Translations under genes and position numbers: made by a program
The notes under the pieces: generated by a model
What the model was told of the DNA's origin: nothing
Databases searched by the model: none
Seen by the model: only the letters and a program-made list of their open reading frames with translations
Part shown: positions 27,101 through 35,157 of the stretch, piece by piece
Numbering within the stretch: position 1 is the first letter of the stretch
Layout: each line of letters begins with the position of its first letter
Origin: Runella sp. CRIBMP
GTDB lineage: Bacteria > Bacteroidota > Bacteroidia > Cytophagales > Spirosomataceae
Assembly (NCBI RefSeq): GCF_009905605.1
Contig: NZ_JAAAKZ010000003.1
Span: 682,001 to 746,000 of the forward strand
DNA length: 64,000 bases
Reading direction: 5' to 3'

Positions 27101-27955
27101 CCCGATGCAAGCGCCTACCAATGGTCAAACAACGCTAATACCAAAAGTGTAGCCGTCAATTTAGCGGGAAATTATACCTTGATAATCCGGAATCAATTTG
27201 GCTGTTCTTCTCCCGCTTCAGAACCCGTCAATGTGCGAGTAAATCAACTACCGCCCGTTCCATCCGTTATTTCTGAAGGACGTTTAACCTTTTGCGACGG
27301 TGACCAGGTCGGCCTTAGAGTAGAAACAAATTATGATGTATTCTGGAACACGGGAGAATCAGGTAAGCGAATTGTTGCGACTAAATCTGGCAATTATGCC
27401 GCACGCGTCCGGGACGGCATCGGTTGTTTATCTCCGTTTACGGGACCGACAAGGGTTGATGTAAAAGCCCTGCCGCTGACTCCAGTCATTGAAAAAATAG
27501 GGGTTTATACCCTCCAGGTCTCCAATCCAACCGCTTCTGCGGTATATGCTTGGAAATCAGGTAATCAAGCCTTGGGGGAGACAAAATCAGTGATAAGGGT
27601 AAATCAATCAGGAATGTTTACCGTGAGTGCATCTGTACAACACAGCTCAACGTTGACGTGCGTTTCAAAAACGTCTTCTGTATTTGATTTTATTCTGGAG
27701 GCCGATAATAATGGCATAGCAGTGTATCCAAACCCTTCGTCGGATGGAAAAGTAATAGTCGAAACACAGGAGATTCTCAAAAATGCCACCTTAATAGTAT
27801 ACGACTTGATGGGAAGACCGATTCAAACCATTAATGTACCGTCTTTTGATAATCAAAAGCTATTTGATTTTAGCGCTTTGCCAGTAGGTGTTTATGTAAT
27901 ACGCGTTGAAAGCCAAGGTTTTAGAAGAAATAAAAAACTGATAATTGTTCAATAA
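24128..27955 (+). CDS. Giant secreted SGNH/sialate-O-acetylesterase-type protein with tandem repeats and T9SS sorting domain
   Basis: This is a 1275-residue exported protein. A signal peptide (1-26) and a beta domain (about 27-120) precede an SGNH-hydrolase domain of the sialate O-acetylesterase (SASA) type. Its nucleophile is S134 in AGQSNAQG, its WHQGE block is W266-E270, and its catalytic pair is D349/H352 in PDGFH. Nine tandem repeats of about 74 residues follow (453-1118), each with FC and GC cysteines, WSNG and VTVNPLP motifs, then a degenerate tenth. The C-terminus (from about 1197, VYPNPSSDGK to KLIIVQ) is a type A T9SS sorting domain. It probably deacetylates polysaccharides at the cell surface; the substrate is unknown. 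aroE starts within its stop codon (TAATG). Confidence 0.9.
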   Translation: MKLNFYLRNLWQSFACILFPLTIFAQINITFPTSRIVFQRDNFGNGIIHVTGQYSQNIDRVEVRVVPMSPGQGEQTDWRLLKDNPQGGFYSGTIQVRGGWYELQVRGMVNGNVISTAELQRVGVGEVFLVAGQSNAQGFFNYGAPGPGDDRVNCVNYRNNDNQNNSFPKPDFVRMSDNGNVGPRGLSSWCWGRLGDMIANRLNVPVLFYNAAWEGTASKNWSETVDGGITNSIYINDTYPPGQPYGNLRMALNYYASVTGIRAVLWHQGEADNLLNNSAGTYESNLRRIIEKSRQHFGKNVGWVISRVSYYNSKGSNQEIINGQNQVVLGGNSVFFGPSTDNIQTPRPDGFHFQNGGLSDAAGAWNAALDDNFFNSCFPQTGTFPSFSVSCAGGNQLNINVQGPFSSVQWNNGANGSSVNFGPGNYQATVRDGAGNVYYTPNIIVPNDLQSAPITISVDGKLPLCQGSTVGLISSGATGNQWNTGSTNQRIEVSASGTYSVSTQNLYGCKGSASINVTSFSSPLPSKPTIAASGPLTFCQGESVNLTATSAAEYRWSTGDRGQVVTARSSGKYEVRVLDDKGCTSEPTSVNVQVNAPPAAPTISASGNTSFCQGGRVTLSSNYESGNIWSSGQQAKNIEVTTSGTYNVRFRDANGCDGISNNITVTVNPLPPAPTITPERPVVFCDGDSTILTSSSSAQYNWSNGARGRRINILKAGNFSLTVTDANGCTSPGSEVVTVKVNPLPAPPTITADRSTTICENEVVTLTSSDQTGYIWSNGQSTKSVIVNLPGRYSVRTVDANRCQSPSSNNISITVNALPAKPIITALGPTTFCQGGQVSLTTNYSTGITWNNFQNSQTITATTGGNYNVSYVDKNGCRSVSDAFPVKVNPLPAAPTVVNERPTTFCATDNTVLTITSGGNIFEWSNGDRGRSIRVYSAGSISATVFEPSTGCTSPASVPIQIVVNPNPGRPTISVGGPTTICADQSVTLTAPDASAYQWSNNANTKSVAVNLAGNYTLIIRNQFGCSSPASEPVNVRVNQLPPVPSVISEGRLTFCDGDQVGLRVETNYDVFWNTGESGKRIVATKSGNYAARVRDGIGCLSPFTGPTRVDVKALPLTPVIEKIGVYTLQVSNPTASAVYAWKSGNQALGETKSVIRVNQSGMFTVSASVQHSSTLTCVSKTSSVFDFILEADNNGIAVYPNPSSDGKVIVETQEILKNATLIVYDLMGRPIQTINVPSFDNQKLFDFSALPVGVYVIRVESQGFRRNKKLIIVQ
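25484..27481 (+). repeat. Nine tandem coding repeats of about 222 bases
   Basis: Nine diverged units averaging 74 residues each begin near PTI and end near VNPLP, with conserved FCQGG, WSNG, SGxY and DxNGC positions. Two cysteines per unit suggest one disulfide. DNA-level identity is low, so the repeats are old, and selection has kept the protein pattern. They form Ig-like or PKD-like stalk modules between the esterase and the sorting domain. Confidence 0.85.
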
Positions 27956-28713
27956 TGAGAGTATTTGGTTTGATTGGTTACCCATTGACCCATTCTTTTT
28001 CTAAAAAATATTTTACTGAAAAATTCGAAAAAGAAGGGGTTGAAAACAGCCGTTATGAGTTGCTTGAACTCCCCGATCACCATAATTTCCCCGAATTGAT
28101 TAAGGCAAATCCTGACCTGTCGGGATTGAATGTCACTATCCCGCACAAGCAAAACATCATCCCTTTTTTGGATGAACTCGACGCGGCCTCGGCAGCGCGA
28201 ATCGGCGCGGTCAATACGATAAAATTCCTTCCTGATGGTAAATTAAAAGGCTATAATACTGATTATTACGGATTCCGAATTTCGTTGGAACAATGGCTGG
28301 AGAATTTAAAAATCGTTCCCAATCACTTGAAATCCTTGGTGTTGGGCAATGGTGGGGCGGCAAAAGCCGTCTTGGCCGCGTTGAAAGACCTTCAGATTGA
28401 GTACACCATTGTTTCCCGACAACCAGAACATCAGTCTGCCGCTATTTCTTACCATGATCTAACAGCGGATGTCATTGCTCAGCACCTGCTGATTATCAAT
28501 ACCTCTCCCGTTGGCACCTATCCCAAGACTGAGGAGTGTCCCGCTGTCCCGTATGAACTGCTGGGGGCAAATCATTTATTGTACGACCTAGTATACAATC
28601 CAGCCGAAACGCTTTTCTTGAAAAAAGGCAAAGAGCAGGGGACCCAAATACATAACGGTCTGCCAATGCTTCAATTACAGGCTGAAAAAGCTTGGGAAAT
28701 CTGGAATAGCTAA
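27955..28713 (+). CDS. aroE: Shikimate dehydrogenase
   Basis: This 252-residue enzyme reduces 3-dehydroshikimate to shikimate with NADPH in aromatic amino acid synthesis. The substrate-binding region GYPLTHSFSKKYF (residues 8-20) and the catalytic lysine in NVTIPHK are present. The NADPH-binding LGNGGAAKAV and the C-terminal YNPAETLFLKKGKEQGTQIHNGLPML follow. The ATG shares one base with the preceding stop codon (TAATG), so translation is probably coupled to the giant esterase gene, an unexpected partner for a housekeeping enzyme. A metallophosphoesterase gene follows after 16 bases. Confidence 0.94.
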   Translation: MRVFGLIGYPLTHSFSKKYFTEKFEKEGVENSRYELLELPDHHNFPELIKANPDLSGLNVTIPHKQNIIPFLDELDAASAARIGAVNTIKFLPDGKLKGYNTDYYGFRISLEQWLENLKIVPNHLKSLVLGNGGAAKAVLAALKDLQIEYTIVSRQPEHQSAAISYHDLTADVIAQHLLIINTSPVGTYPKTEECPAVPYELLGANHLLYDLVYNPAETLFLKKGKEQGTQIHNGLPMLQLQAEKAWEIWNS

Positions 28714-28729
28714 AAAAACTAGAAACACT

Positions 28730-29521
28730 ATGCTTCGTCGTCGAGAATTTCTCCAACTTTCGGTTGGATTACTGGCCTTTGGATGCCAAAAACCTGCGGC
28801 CAAATCCGCCAAAAATCTACGTTTCGCGGTTGCATCCGACGGGCATTATGGGCAGCCAAATACAGATTTTAAGCTTTACCACGAAAACATTATCAAGAAC
28901 CTGCAAAAAGAACATGCCGAAAGACGGCTCGATTTTGTGGTTTTTAACGGAGATTTATTTCACGACAACGTAGCGTTTTTGCCCGACGTAAAGAAAGTTT
29001 TTGACAGTCTTGGGCTTCCTTATTACGTGACGCGCGGCAACCACGACCACGTAACACCTGAGCAATGGCGCGCTACTTGGGGCTACGATCTCAATCATGC
29101 GGTTGAAATAGGGAAAAACGCCATTATTTTGGCCGACACTTCTAACATCAAAGGCGAATACCTTTGCCCCGATATTCCGTGGATAGACAAGCAGTTGGCG
29201 GGGTTTACCAAGAAGGAAAATGTGTTTTTGTTTATGCACATTCCCGCTAAAATGTGGTCTGAACACGGCACCGAATGCCCCGAATTGGAAAAAATGCTTG
29301 GGAAGTACTCAAATTTGAAAGCCATGTTTCACGGGCACGACCATGCCATTGATATGGGGAAAACCACTTCAAAGCCCGCGTTTTTCGACGGTCATTATGG
29401 TGGAAATTGGGGCGTATCGTACCGTGGCTATCGAATTGTGGAGACCCAAGCCGACAACAAATGCTACACGTACCAGTTCAACCCTGAGGCTCAAATCAAA
29501 GTAAATGAGCAGGTATTTTGA
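28730..29521 (+). CDS. Exported lipoprotein metallophosphoesterase
   Basis: This 263-residue calcineurin-like phosphoesterase has a leader MLRRREFLQLSVGLLAFGC that combines a Tat-like RRREF motif with a lipobox (LAFGC, C19), so it is probably a membrane-anchored lipoprotein. Metal-binding motifs occur in order: SDGHYG, NGDLFHDN, RGNHDH, FMHIP and HGHDHAID. This is a complete dinuclear metal site, although the first motif reads D-G-H instead of the usual D-x-H with T or S. The substrate (nucleotide, phosphodiester or phosphoprotein) cannot be told. It lies 16 bases after aroE and is probably cotranscribed with it. Confidence 0.87.
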   Translation: MLRRREFLQLSVGLLAFGCQKPAAKSAKNLRFAVASDGHYGQPNTDFKLYHENIIKNLQKEHAERRLDFVVFNGDLFHDNVAFLPDVKKVFDSLGLPYYVTRGNHDHVTPEQWRATWGYDLNHAVEIGKNAIILADTSNIKGEYLCPDIPWIDKQLAGFTKKENVFLFMHIPAKMWSEHGTECPELEKMLGKYSNLKAMFHGHDHAIDMGKTTSKPAFFDGHYGGNWGVSYRGYRIVETQADNKCYTYQFNPEAQIKVNEQVF

Positions 29522-29572
29522 GGAAAGGTTGAAACAAAGCAGAAATGTAGCGTGTTATATATACGTTCGTTG

Positions 29573-29580
29573 TAATTTTG
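29573..29580 (+). promoter_or_regulatory. ispH promoter -7 element
   Basis: TAATTTTG matches TAnnTTTG exactly, 47 bases before the ispH start. No convincing -33 element was found. Confidence 0.45.
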
Positions 29581-29627
29581 CAACGAAACGATTATTTTCA
29601 ACGAACGCGTAATTCTGCTCCAACAGC

Positions 29628-30854
29628 ATGAAGACCTTCCACATACCTGATTTTTACCGTAGTCGCATCATTACGCCCATCAAAGAGCTGCGTCGAAAAA
29701 ACGATAAGCTTAAACGCGATTTTTCGCCAACGGTGCTTGATTTTGGCCCTGTAAAGTTTCTGATTGCACGGCACTTTGGGTTTTGTTATGGTGTCGAAAA
29801 TGCCATCGAAATCGCTTATAAAGCGATTGCTGACAATCCAGGCAAGCGCATTTTTTTGTTGAGCGAAATGATTCACAATCCCGACGTAAACCGGGACTTG
29901 TTGGAAAGAGGAGTTAGATTCCTAATGGAAACCACTGGGCGGCAGATTATCCCGTGGGAGGCACTACGCCCCGATGATATTGTAATTGTGCCAGCGTTTG
30001 GAACCACCGTCGAAATACAAAATCGGTTGAGACTGTTGGGAATTGATGCTTATCAATACGACACTACTTGCCCCTTTGTAGAAAAAGTGTGGAATCGTGC
30101 CACCCAAATCGGTCAGAAAAACTATACCATTGTTGTACACGGAAAGCCACTGCACGAAGAAACCCGGGCGACCTTTTCGCACAGTAAAGAAAATGCACCG
30201 ACAGTGGTGCTTAAAAACCTGAAACAGGCCGAGCGATTGGCGCGATACATTACGGGAGAGGGGTCAAAAGAAGATTTTTTCGAAGAATTTAGGGGGCAAT
30301 ATTCGGTGGGCTTTGATCCAGAGCAGGATTTGCAACGGATAGGTGTGGTTAATCAAACCACGATGTTGGCCTCTGATACACAGGGTATTGCGGATTATCT
30401 AAAAGGGGTAATGATACAGCACTATCAACTGGCACCGCAGCAAGTGGAGGAGCATTTTGCCAATACCCGTGACACACTCTGCTACGCAACCAATGATAAC
30501 CAAGACGCAACCTACGCTTTACTGCAACACGAAGCTGATTTCGTGCTGGTAGCAGGCGGTTACAACAGCTCCAACACCTCGCACATTGTAGAGTTGTGCG
30601 AACAAAAACTGCCGACTTACTTTATTGAGTCAGATAATAAAATACTCAGTAACACCCTCATCAAGCACTATAATCTCCATAAAAAAAAGGAGGAAGTGAC
30701 CGAAAATTTTATCCCTCAAAAGGAGCAAGTTACGGTGATGCTTACCTGCGGCGCTTCGTGTCCAGATGCGATTATCGAAGGTGTTTTAACTAGAATAGTG
30801 TCGTTCTTCCCCGAAGCGAAGCCCATCGAAGAGGTAGTGGGGGAGTTGGCATGA
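29628..30854 (+). CDS. ispH: 4-hydroxy-3-methylbut-2-enyl diphosphate reductase, long form
   Basis: This 408-residue iron-sulfur enzyme performs the last step of the MEP isoprenoid pathway. The three cluster cysteines are visible in HFGFCYGVENA, TTCPFVEKVW and TCGASCPDA. Substrate-binding histidines occur in MIHNP, VVHGKPLHEE and the SSNTSH segment. It is about 100 residues longer than the common enterobacterial form, with an N-terminal extension of about 45 residues and an insertion near residues 195-270. In this it resembles the long IspH of cyanobacteria and plants. It is monocistronic, with its own promoter and a bidirectional terminator after it. Confidence 0.93.
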   Translation: MKTFHIPDFYRSRIITPIKELRRKNDKLKRDFSPTVLDFGPVKFLIARHFGFCYGVENAIEIAYKAIADNPGKRIFLLSEMIHNPDVNRDLLERGVRFLMETTGRQIIPWEALRPDDIVIVPAFGTTVEIQNRLRLLGIDAYQYDTTCPFVEKVWNRATQIGQKNYTIVVHGKPLHEETRATFSHSKENAPTVVLKNLKQAERLARYITGEGSKEDFFEEFRGQYSVGFDPEQDLQRIGVVNQTTMLASDTQGIADYLKGVMIQHYQLAPQQVEEHFANTRDTLCYATNDNQDATYALLQHEADFVLVAGGYNSSNTSHIVELCEQKLPTYFIESDNKILSNTLIKHYNLHKKKEEVTENFIPQKEQVTVMLTCGASCPDAIIEGVLTRIVSFFPEAKPIEEVVGELA

Positions 30855-30897
30855 TGATGGTAGGTGAAAAATACCTTCAGATTCGATAAAAGATATA

Positions 30898-30936
30898 AAC
30901 AAAATTGCCCCGCTTTTCTGGCGGGGCAATTTTGTT
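30898..30936. terminator. Bidirectional terminator between ispH and fcl
   Basis: A perfect 16-bp stem (AACAAAATTGCCCCGC at 30898-30913 with its complement at 30921-30936) has a 7-base loop. The A- and T-rich ends give a T tract on both strands, and the structure reaches into the fcl stop codon. It serves both convergent genes. Confidence 0.9.
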
Positions 30937-31876
30937 ATACAGCATATTCTTCAACTTTGGATAAGAAATCCTGATACGTAATTCGGATTCCTTCTTCGAG
31001 GTTGTATTTATGTTTCCAACCCATACTGTGTAATCGGCCTACATCCATGAGTTTGCGGGGGGTGCCGTCGGGTTTGTCGGTATTCCAGTGCAATGCACCT
31101 TCGTAGCCTACGGTTTCTTTGATAAGCTCGGCGAGGTTTTTGATGGTAATATCTTCACCTACACCGATGTTTACAAACTGCTCACCATCGTAGGTTTTCA
31201 TGAGGTAGACGCAGGCGTCGGCCAAATCATCGGCGTGTAAAAACTCCCGAAGCGGCGAGCCTGTTCCCCACAATTCAACAAAAGGCTTGCCTTCTACCTT
31301 GGCTTCGTGAAACTTCCGAATCATGGCGGGCAGCACGTGCGAGTTGTTGAGGTCGTAGTTGTCGTTGGGCCCGTAGAGGTTTGTTGGCATGGCCGAAATA
31401 AAATTACAGCCGTACTGTTTGCGATAGCTCTCGCACATCTTGATGCCCGTAATCTTCGCGATGGCATAGGGCTCATTGGTGTATTCAAGCGGCCCAGTCA
31501 ACAAGTAATCCTCTTTGAGGGGTTGGGGAGCCATTTTAGGATAAATACACGACGAACCCAAAAACATCAGTTTTTTCACCCCCGTAAGGTATGAATTGTG
31601 GATGATGTTATTTTGAATCTGTAAATTATCGTACAAAAACTCCGCACGATAGACGTTGTTGGCCATGATGCCACCTACCTTTGCCGCCGCCAAAAAGACG
31701 TAGTCGGGACGTTCGGTCTCAAAAAATTCACTTACAGCTTGTTGATTACGTAAATCCAGTTCACGTGAGGTGCGAACTACTATATTTTCATAACGTTCGG
31801 CTTGCAAGCGTCGTACAAGCGCCGAGCCTACCATTCCTCGGTGACCAGCGACATATATTTTAGCAGTGCTCTCCAT
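30935..31876 (-). CDS. fcl: GDP-L-fucose synthase
   Basis: This 313-residue extended-SDR enzyme epimerises and reduces GDP-4-keto-6-deoxymannose to GDP-L-fucose for surface glycans. The cofactor motif is [14 protein letters not shown] near residue 11. The catalytic serine lies in LGSSCIYPK, and the YxxxK pair in [10 protein letters not shown]. The substrate loop [21 protein letters not shown] is typical of Fcl. The partner GDP-mannose dehydratase gene is not in this window. The C-terminal coding end is part of the bidirectional terminator. Confidence 0.95.
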   Translation of the reverse strand: MESTAKIYVAGHRGMVGSALVRRLQAERYENIVVRTSRELDLRNQQAVSEFFETERPDYVFLAAAKVGGIMANNVYRAEFLYDNLQIQNNIIHNSYLTGVKKLMFLGSSCIYPKMAPQPLKEDYLLTGPLEYTNEPYAIAKITGIKMCESYRKQYGCNFISAMPTNLYGPNDNYDLNNSHVLPAMIRKFHEAKVEGKPFVELWGTGSPLREFLHADDLADACVYLMKTYDGEQFVNIGVGEDITIKNLAELIKETVGYEGALHWNTDKPDGTPRKLMDVGRLHSMGWKHKYNLEEGIRITYQDFLSKVEEYAV

Positions 31877-31937
31877 TCCACAAAGTTAAACCATTTTGGT
31901 AAAAAATAGAGGTGATCGCCTAAAAAATGACACCCCT

Positions 31938-32708
31938 TTATAGCTCAAACCAAATCCGAAACTGCGCCGCTTTGTCTTTGCTGATAATAATTTCTTCTTT
32001 GACGGGTACGGTAAGCGACAATTCTATTTTGCCCGAATAATGCGTTCGATAGCTTTCTAGCGCTCCTTTTCTGACGATGTATTGCCGGTTGGCCCGTATA
32101 AATTGGGTAGGGTCGAGCAGGTCTTCGATTTCATCGAGCGATTGATAATCCGTAATCAGGCGCTGATTATCGGTGGTGACGAGCCAAATGACTTCTTCCC
32201 GCACAAAATAAGCCACCCGCGTTTCGGGGACGGCAACCACCGCTCGCTGATAATGAGCCGTAAAGCGATGTTTGTATTGCTTTGCGGCTCGATGTTCTAA
32301 ATCATGAAGTAAATCCCGTAATTGATGAGAGAAAACGTCTTTATCAGGCGCGTTTTGCCAGCGGCTAAATTTTTCAAAAGCAGACTTAAGGTCTTCTTTA
32401 TCAATGGGTTTTAGTAGATAATCAATGCTGTTGACCTTAAAAGCCCGAATGGCGTATTCGTCATAAGCGGTGGTAAATATAATAGGGCAGGATACCTTCA
32501 ATTCATGAAAAATATCAAAGCTAACGCCGTCGGCCAATTGAATGTCGGCCAAAATAAGGTCAGGTTCGGCGTTTTGTTTAAACCAATTCAATGCTGCCTC
32601 TACACTGACTAGCGGTCCCAAGAGGGTTGCCTGTGGCAGGAGTTCTCGGACTAGTTTTTCCAGATTTTTGGCCACCAACGGCTCATCTTCAAGCATTAAT
32701 ATTTGCAT
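31938..32708 (-). CDS. LytTR-family response regulator
   Basis: This 256-residue regulator has an N-terminal receiver (residues 2-118, E7/D8 acidic pocket, D55 in LILADIQLADG, KPI lysine) and a C-terminal LytTR DNA-binding domain (about 150-250, FIRANRQYIV). LytTR domains bind imperfect direct repeats. It is 99 bases downstream of the LytS-type kinase gene and is certainly its partner. That 99-base gap holds a short heptad repeat. Target genes are unknown. Confidence 0.92.
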   Translation of the reverse strand: MQILMLEDEPLVAKNLEKLVRELLPQATLLGPLVSVEAALNWFKQNAEPDLILADIQLADGVSFDIFHELKVSCPIIFTTAYDEYAIRAFKVNSIDYLLKPIDKEDLKSAFEKFSRWQNAPDKDVFSHQLRDLLHDLEHRAAKQYKHRFTAHYQRAVVAVPETRVAYFVREEVIWLVTTDNQRLITDYQSLDEIEDLLDPTQFIRANRQYIVRKGALESYRTHYSGKIELSLTVPVKEEIIISKDKAAQFRIWFEL

Positions 32709-32737
32709 ACTTCGGGTTTTAAGGGAGTTTTAAAAAA

Positions 32738-32765
32738 GAAGTAGGAAGTACGAAGTATGAAGTAT
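32738..32765. repeat. Short tandem heptad repeat (GAAGTAN)
   Basis: Four consecutive 7-base units GAAGTAG, GAAGTAC, GAAGTAT and GAAGTAT lie between the kinase and regulator genes, with a decayed fifth unit (GAAATTC) after them. Such short tandem repeats occur in intergenic DNA; a role here is unknown. Confidence 0.8.
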
Positions 32766-32807
32766 GAAATTCACCCCTACCTCTTACTTTTCATCTCTTG
32801 TGTTCAC

Positions 32808-33839
32808 TCAGGCGATCAAAGGTATGTAAGCTACAAATTTTCCGTTGTGGATGATGGTCTCAAAAGGCGTATCGGTCAGGAATTTATACAAATTTTTGAG
32901 GTTTTGTAGTCCCTGACCATTGGAGGTTTCCACCTGTTTTTTGGGTTGAATATTATTTTCAACTTTTAAATACTGTTCATCCGAACAAATTCGGATGGTG
33001 AGCGGGTGAGCTGCACTAACGATATTATGTTTGAGTGCATTTTCAATCAAAATTTGGAGTGTAACGGGTGTTATTTTTTTTTCAAGACTTTCGTTCGAAA
33101 TCTGAAAATCAATCGTCAGAGAGGTTTCAAAACGTGTTTGAAGCAAAAAAACGTAGTTTTTTATGAAATCAATCTCGGTATAAAGCGGTACTAATCCTTT
33201 GTCTTTATGTTGTAAAACATACCTAAATACCTTCGAAAGCTGCTGTAAAAACTGCCGCGCTAAGTCGGGGTTTTCTTGAATCAGGCTGTCCAATGAGGTC
33301 AGGCTGTTGAACAGAAAATGAGGATTCAGCTGGTTTTTTAAATTATCAAATTGTACTTGTGATTTTTCTTTTTCGAGGTGAATGGCCCGCGTGGCATTTT
33401 CGCGCCACTTATGGAATAAATAATCGGAAAGGTGCAGTACGTTGATGAGCAAGACAACCAAAAATTGGGCGAAATACCCCGCTATTTTGGCCAAATCGGT
33501 GTATTGTTGGGCAATCAGTGAACTAAAAGGGAAAAGAGACATCACCCATGAGACAGTAACTCCCGATACTACCAAAACAAAAACGAAGGTGAGTAATACC
33601 TGCGGAATCATGCGCATGATGATACCGTTTTCGTAGGGGAAAAAGGAGTCGAAAAAATGGTGGAGTTTACTGAAAAAAAACCACGAAATAACCATGACCG
33701 AGCCCGAGATAAGGGCGAGAAAGAGGTTGGCCTGCCACGGGATTTTAAAAACATACCACCGCATCAAAAAGGCGCATACAATCAGAAATGTGATGACAAC
33801 GATGAAGATTCGCGTTTTGGATGCAAGCGGATTTGACAT
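32808..33839 (-). CDS. LytS-type sensor histidine kinase (His_kinase family)
   Basis: This 343-residue kinase has four predicted membrane helices in the first half and a coiled linker near residue 155 (HLEKEKSQVQFDNLKNQ). The PF06580 His_kinase motif is NPHFLFNSLTSLDSL, whose H is phosphorylated. The ATPase region (LIENALKHNI) completes the protein. ATG 33839 is preferred over the ATG at 33908 because the extra 23 residues are not conserved-looking and the first membrane helix follows 33839 directly. It pairs with the LytTR regulator at 31938. No periplasmic sensor domain is present, so it probably senses within the membrane. Confidence 0.9.
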   Translation of the reverse strand: MSNPLASKTRIFIVVITFLIVCAFLMRWYVFKIPWQANLFLALISGSVMVISWFFFSKLHHFFDSFFPYENGIIMRMIPQVLLTFVFVLVVSGVTVSWVMSLFPFSSLIAQQYTDLAKIAGYFAQFLVVLLINVLHLSDYLFHKWRENATRAIHLEKEKSQVQFDNLKNQLNPHFLFNSLTSLDSLIQENPDLARQFLQQLSKVFRYVLQHKDKGLVPLYTEIDFIKNYVFLLQTRFETSLTIDFQISNESLEKKITPVTLQILIENALKHNIVSAAHPLTIRICSDEQYLKVENNIQPKKQVETSNGQGLQNLKNLYKFLTDTPFETIIHNGKFVAYIPLIA

Positions 33840-33945
33840 ACTTTGATTTTTTATCAAAGAAAGATAGTGAAACAGGATTGTCCAATTTTTAATGTTTGAA
33901 ACCGTCAAAAACCAATAAGAAACGGAAATAAAACCGATTGACTGC

Positions 33946-33953
33946 TATCTTTG
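33946..33953 (+). promoter_or_regulatory. Promoter -7 element for the carbonic anhydrase gene
   Basis: TATCTTTG matches the TAnnTTTG consensus and lies 90 bases before the start codon. No clear -33 partner was found. Confidence 0.45.
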
Positions 33954-34043
33954 CGTTGAATGTTGGAGAAAGAAAAACGGAGAAAAAGGAACGAGAAGAA
34001 AAAGCAAATCGAAAATTAATAACCACAAATCGACACTGGAAAA

Positions 34044-34568
34044 ATGGCTCTCATAAAATCTGTGCGCGGCGCAACTCCCCAATACGGCCCAAATTGTTGG
34101 TTTGCCGATAACGCCACCGTTGTGGGTGAAGTTATCATGGGGGATTATTGCACAGTTTGGTTCAATGCCGTGGTGCGCGGCGATGTAAATACCATTCAAA
34201 TGGGTGATTACGTCAACATTCAGGACGGCGCCGTGATTCATTGTACCTATCAAAAAACCAAAACCATCATCGGCAACCACGTTTCTATTGCTCACAATGC
34301 CATTGTTCACGGTTGTACCATCGAAGATAAAGTGCTGATTGGGATGGGGGCCATCGTGATGGATGGTGTACACGTTGGAACAGGCTCAATCATTGCCGCT
34401 GGGGCGGTGGTAACCCAAGGGAAAACGATTCCGCCGGGTACGATTTGGGCGGGTAATCCTGCCAAATACCTCAAAGACGTAACGCCCGACTTGGGCGAGG
34501 TGTTTATGCGCACCGCCAACAATTATGTGATGTACGCGGGGTGGTTTAAGGAGGAAGGTACTATCTGA
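34044..34568 (+). CDS. Gamma-carbonic anhydrase family protein
   Basis: This 174-residue left-handed beta-helix protein of the gamma-class carbonic anhydrase / PaaY-YrdA group is built of hexapeptide repeats (ADNATVVGEVIMGDYCTVWFNAVVRGD). The metal-ligand histidines are in VIHCTYQ, VSIAHNAIVHG and its neighbours, consistent with a zinc or iron site at the trimer interface. Family members are often annotated as transferases, but the histidine pattern favours a carbonic anhydrase-like site. Its stop codon overlaps the 3' end of the convergent Uma2 gene by 8 bases. Activity is inferred. Confidence 0.88.
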   Translation: MALIKSVRGATPQYGPNCWFADNATVVGEVIMGDYCTVWFNAVVRGDVNTIQMGDYVNIQDGAVIHCTYQKTKTIIGNHVSIAHNAIVHGCTIEDKVLIGMGAIVMDGVHVGTGSIIAAGAVVTQGKTIPPGTIWAGNPAKYLKDVTPDLGEVFMRTANNYVMYAGWFKEEGTI

Positions 34569-35142
34569 AAACTTTCTCCAACGCCGCTTCAAATCCCTCG
34601 AAAATCACCGATTGAGCCGGAGATTTGTCGTAAATTCCACCCAATTGGTATTGACCGTTTTCGAGATGATAGACCTGTATCGCTTTTTCGCTCGGGATGG
34701 CAATCCAGTATTCACGTACCCCTGTTTTTTCGTACCAGTTAAACTTTTCGTTGAAGTCTTTTTTATACGTTGATGTCGAAGTGATTTCAACGATTAAATC
34801 GGGAGCACCTAGACAACCGTCTTCATCTAATTTGGATTCATCACGAATCACACAAATATCAGGCTGCACTACGGTATAGATTTTCTCTGGGAAATGATCA
34901 TTTCCAATGGGTAAACGTACATCGAACGGCGCTTCAAAGATGGTGCACAATTTTCCCTCACAATGCTTATTCAGCAGGAAAGATAGCTTATTTGATACCC
35001 ATTGATGAGCCATTTTTGGAGCTGGCGACATTCGGTAGAGTTTCCCTTTGATAATCTCTACCTGCTCATCAAATCGCCATTTCAGGTAATCAGCGTAGGT
35101 ATATGTGCCGTTTGGGTCAAGCGAATGGATGTCAGTAATCAT
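34561..35142 (-). CDS. Uma2 family protein (DUF820, PD-(D/E)XK fold)
   Basis: This is a 193-residue Uma2 protein of the restriction-endonuclease-like PD-(D/E)XK superfamily. The likely active-site segments are PDICVIRD and GAPDLIVEITS, followed by the conserved lysine region YKKDFNEKFNWYEKTGVREYW. Uma2 genes occur in many copies in cyanobacteria and Bacteroidota and their function is not established. A TAATTTTG promoter element at 35165-35158 puts the transcript start just upstream of ATG 35142, which rules out the longer reading from 35160. A second Uma2 gene lies at 55883. Confidence 0.87.
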   Translation of the reverse strand: MITDIHSLDPNGTYTYADYLKWRFDEQVEIIKGKLYRMSPAPKMAHQWVSNKLSFLLNKHCEGKLCTIFEAPFDVRLPIGNDHFPEKIYTVVQPDICVIRDESKLDEDGCLGAPDLIVEITSTSTYKKDFNEKFNWYEKTGVREYWIAIPSEKAIQVYHLENGQYQLGGIYDKSPAQSVIFEGFEAALEKVFR

Positions 35143-35157
35143 TGCGTTAGTTTTTAA

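Noticed and set aside
25484-27481. Assembly artefact in the repeat region
   Set aside because: The nine units differ clearly at both DNA and protein level, which a collapse or duplication error would not produce.
32738-32765. CRISPR-like array
   Set aside because: The units are 7 bases with no spacers and no cas genes.
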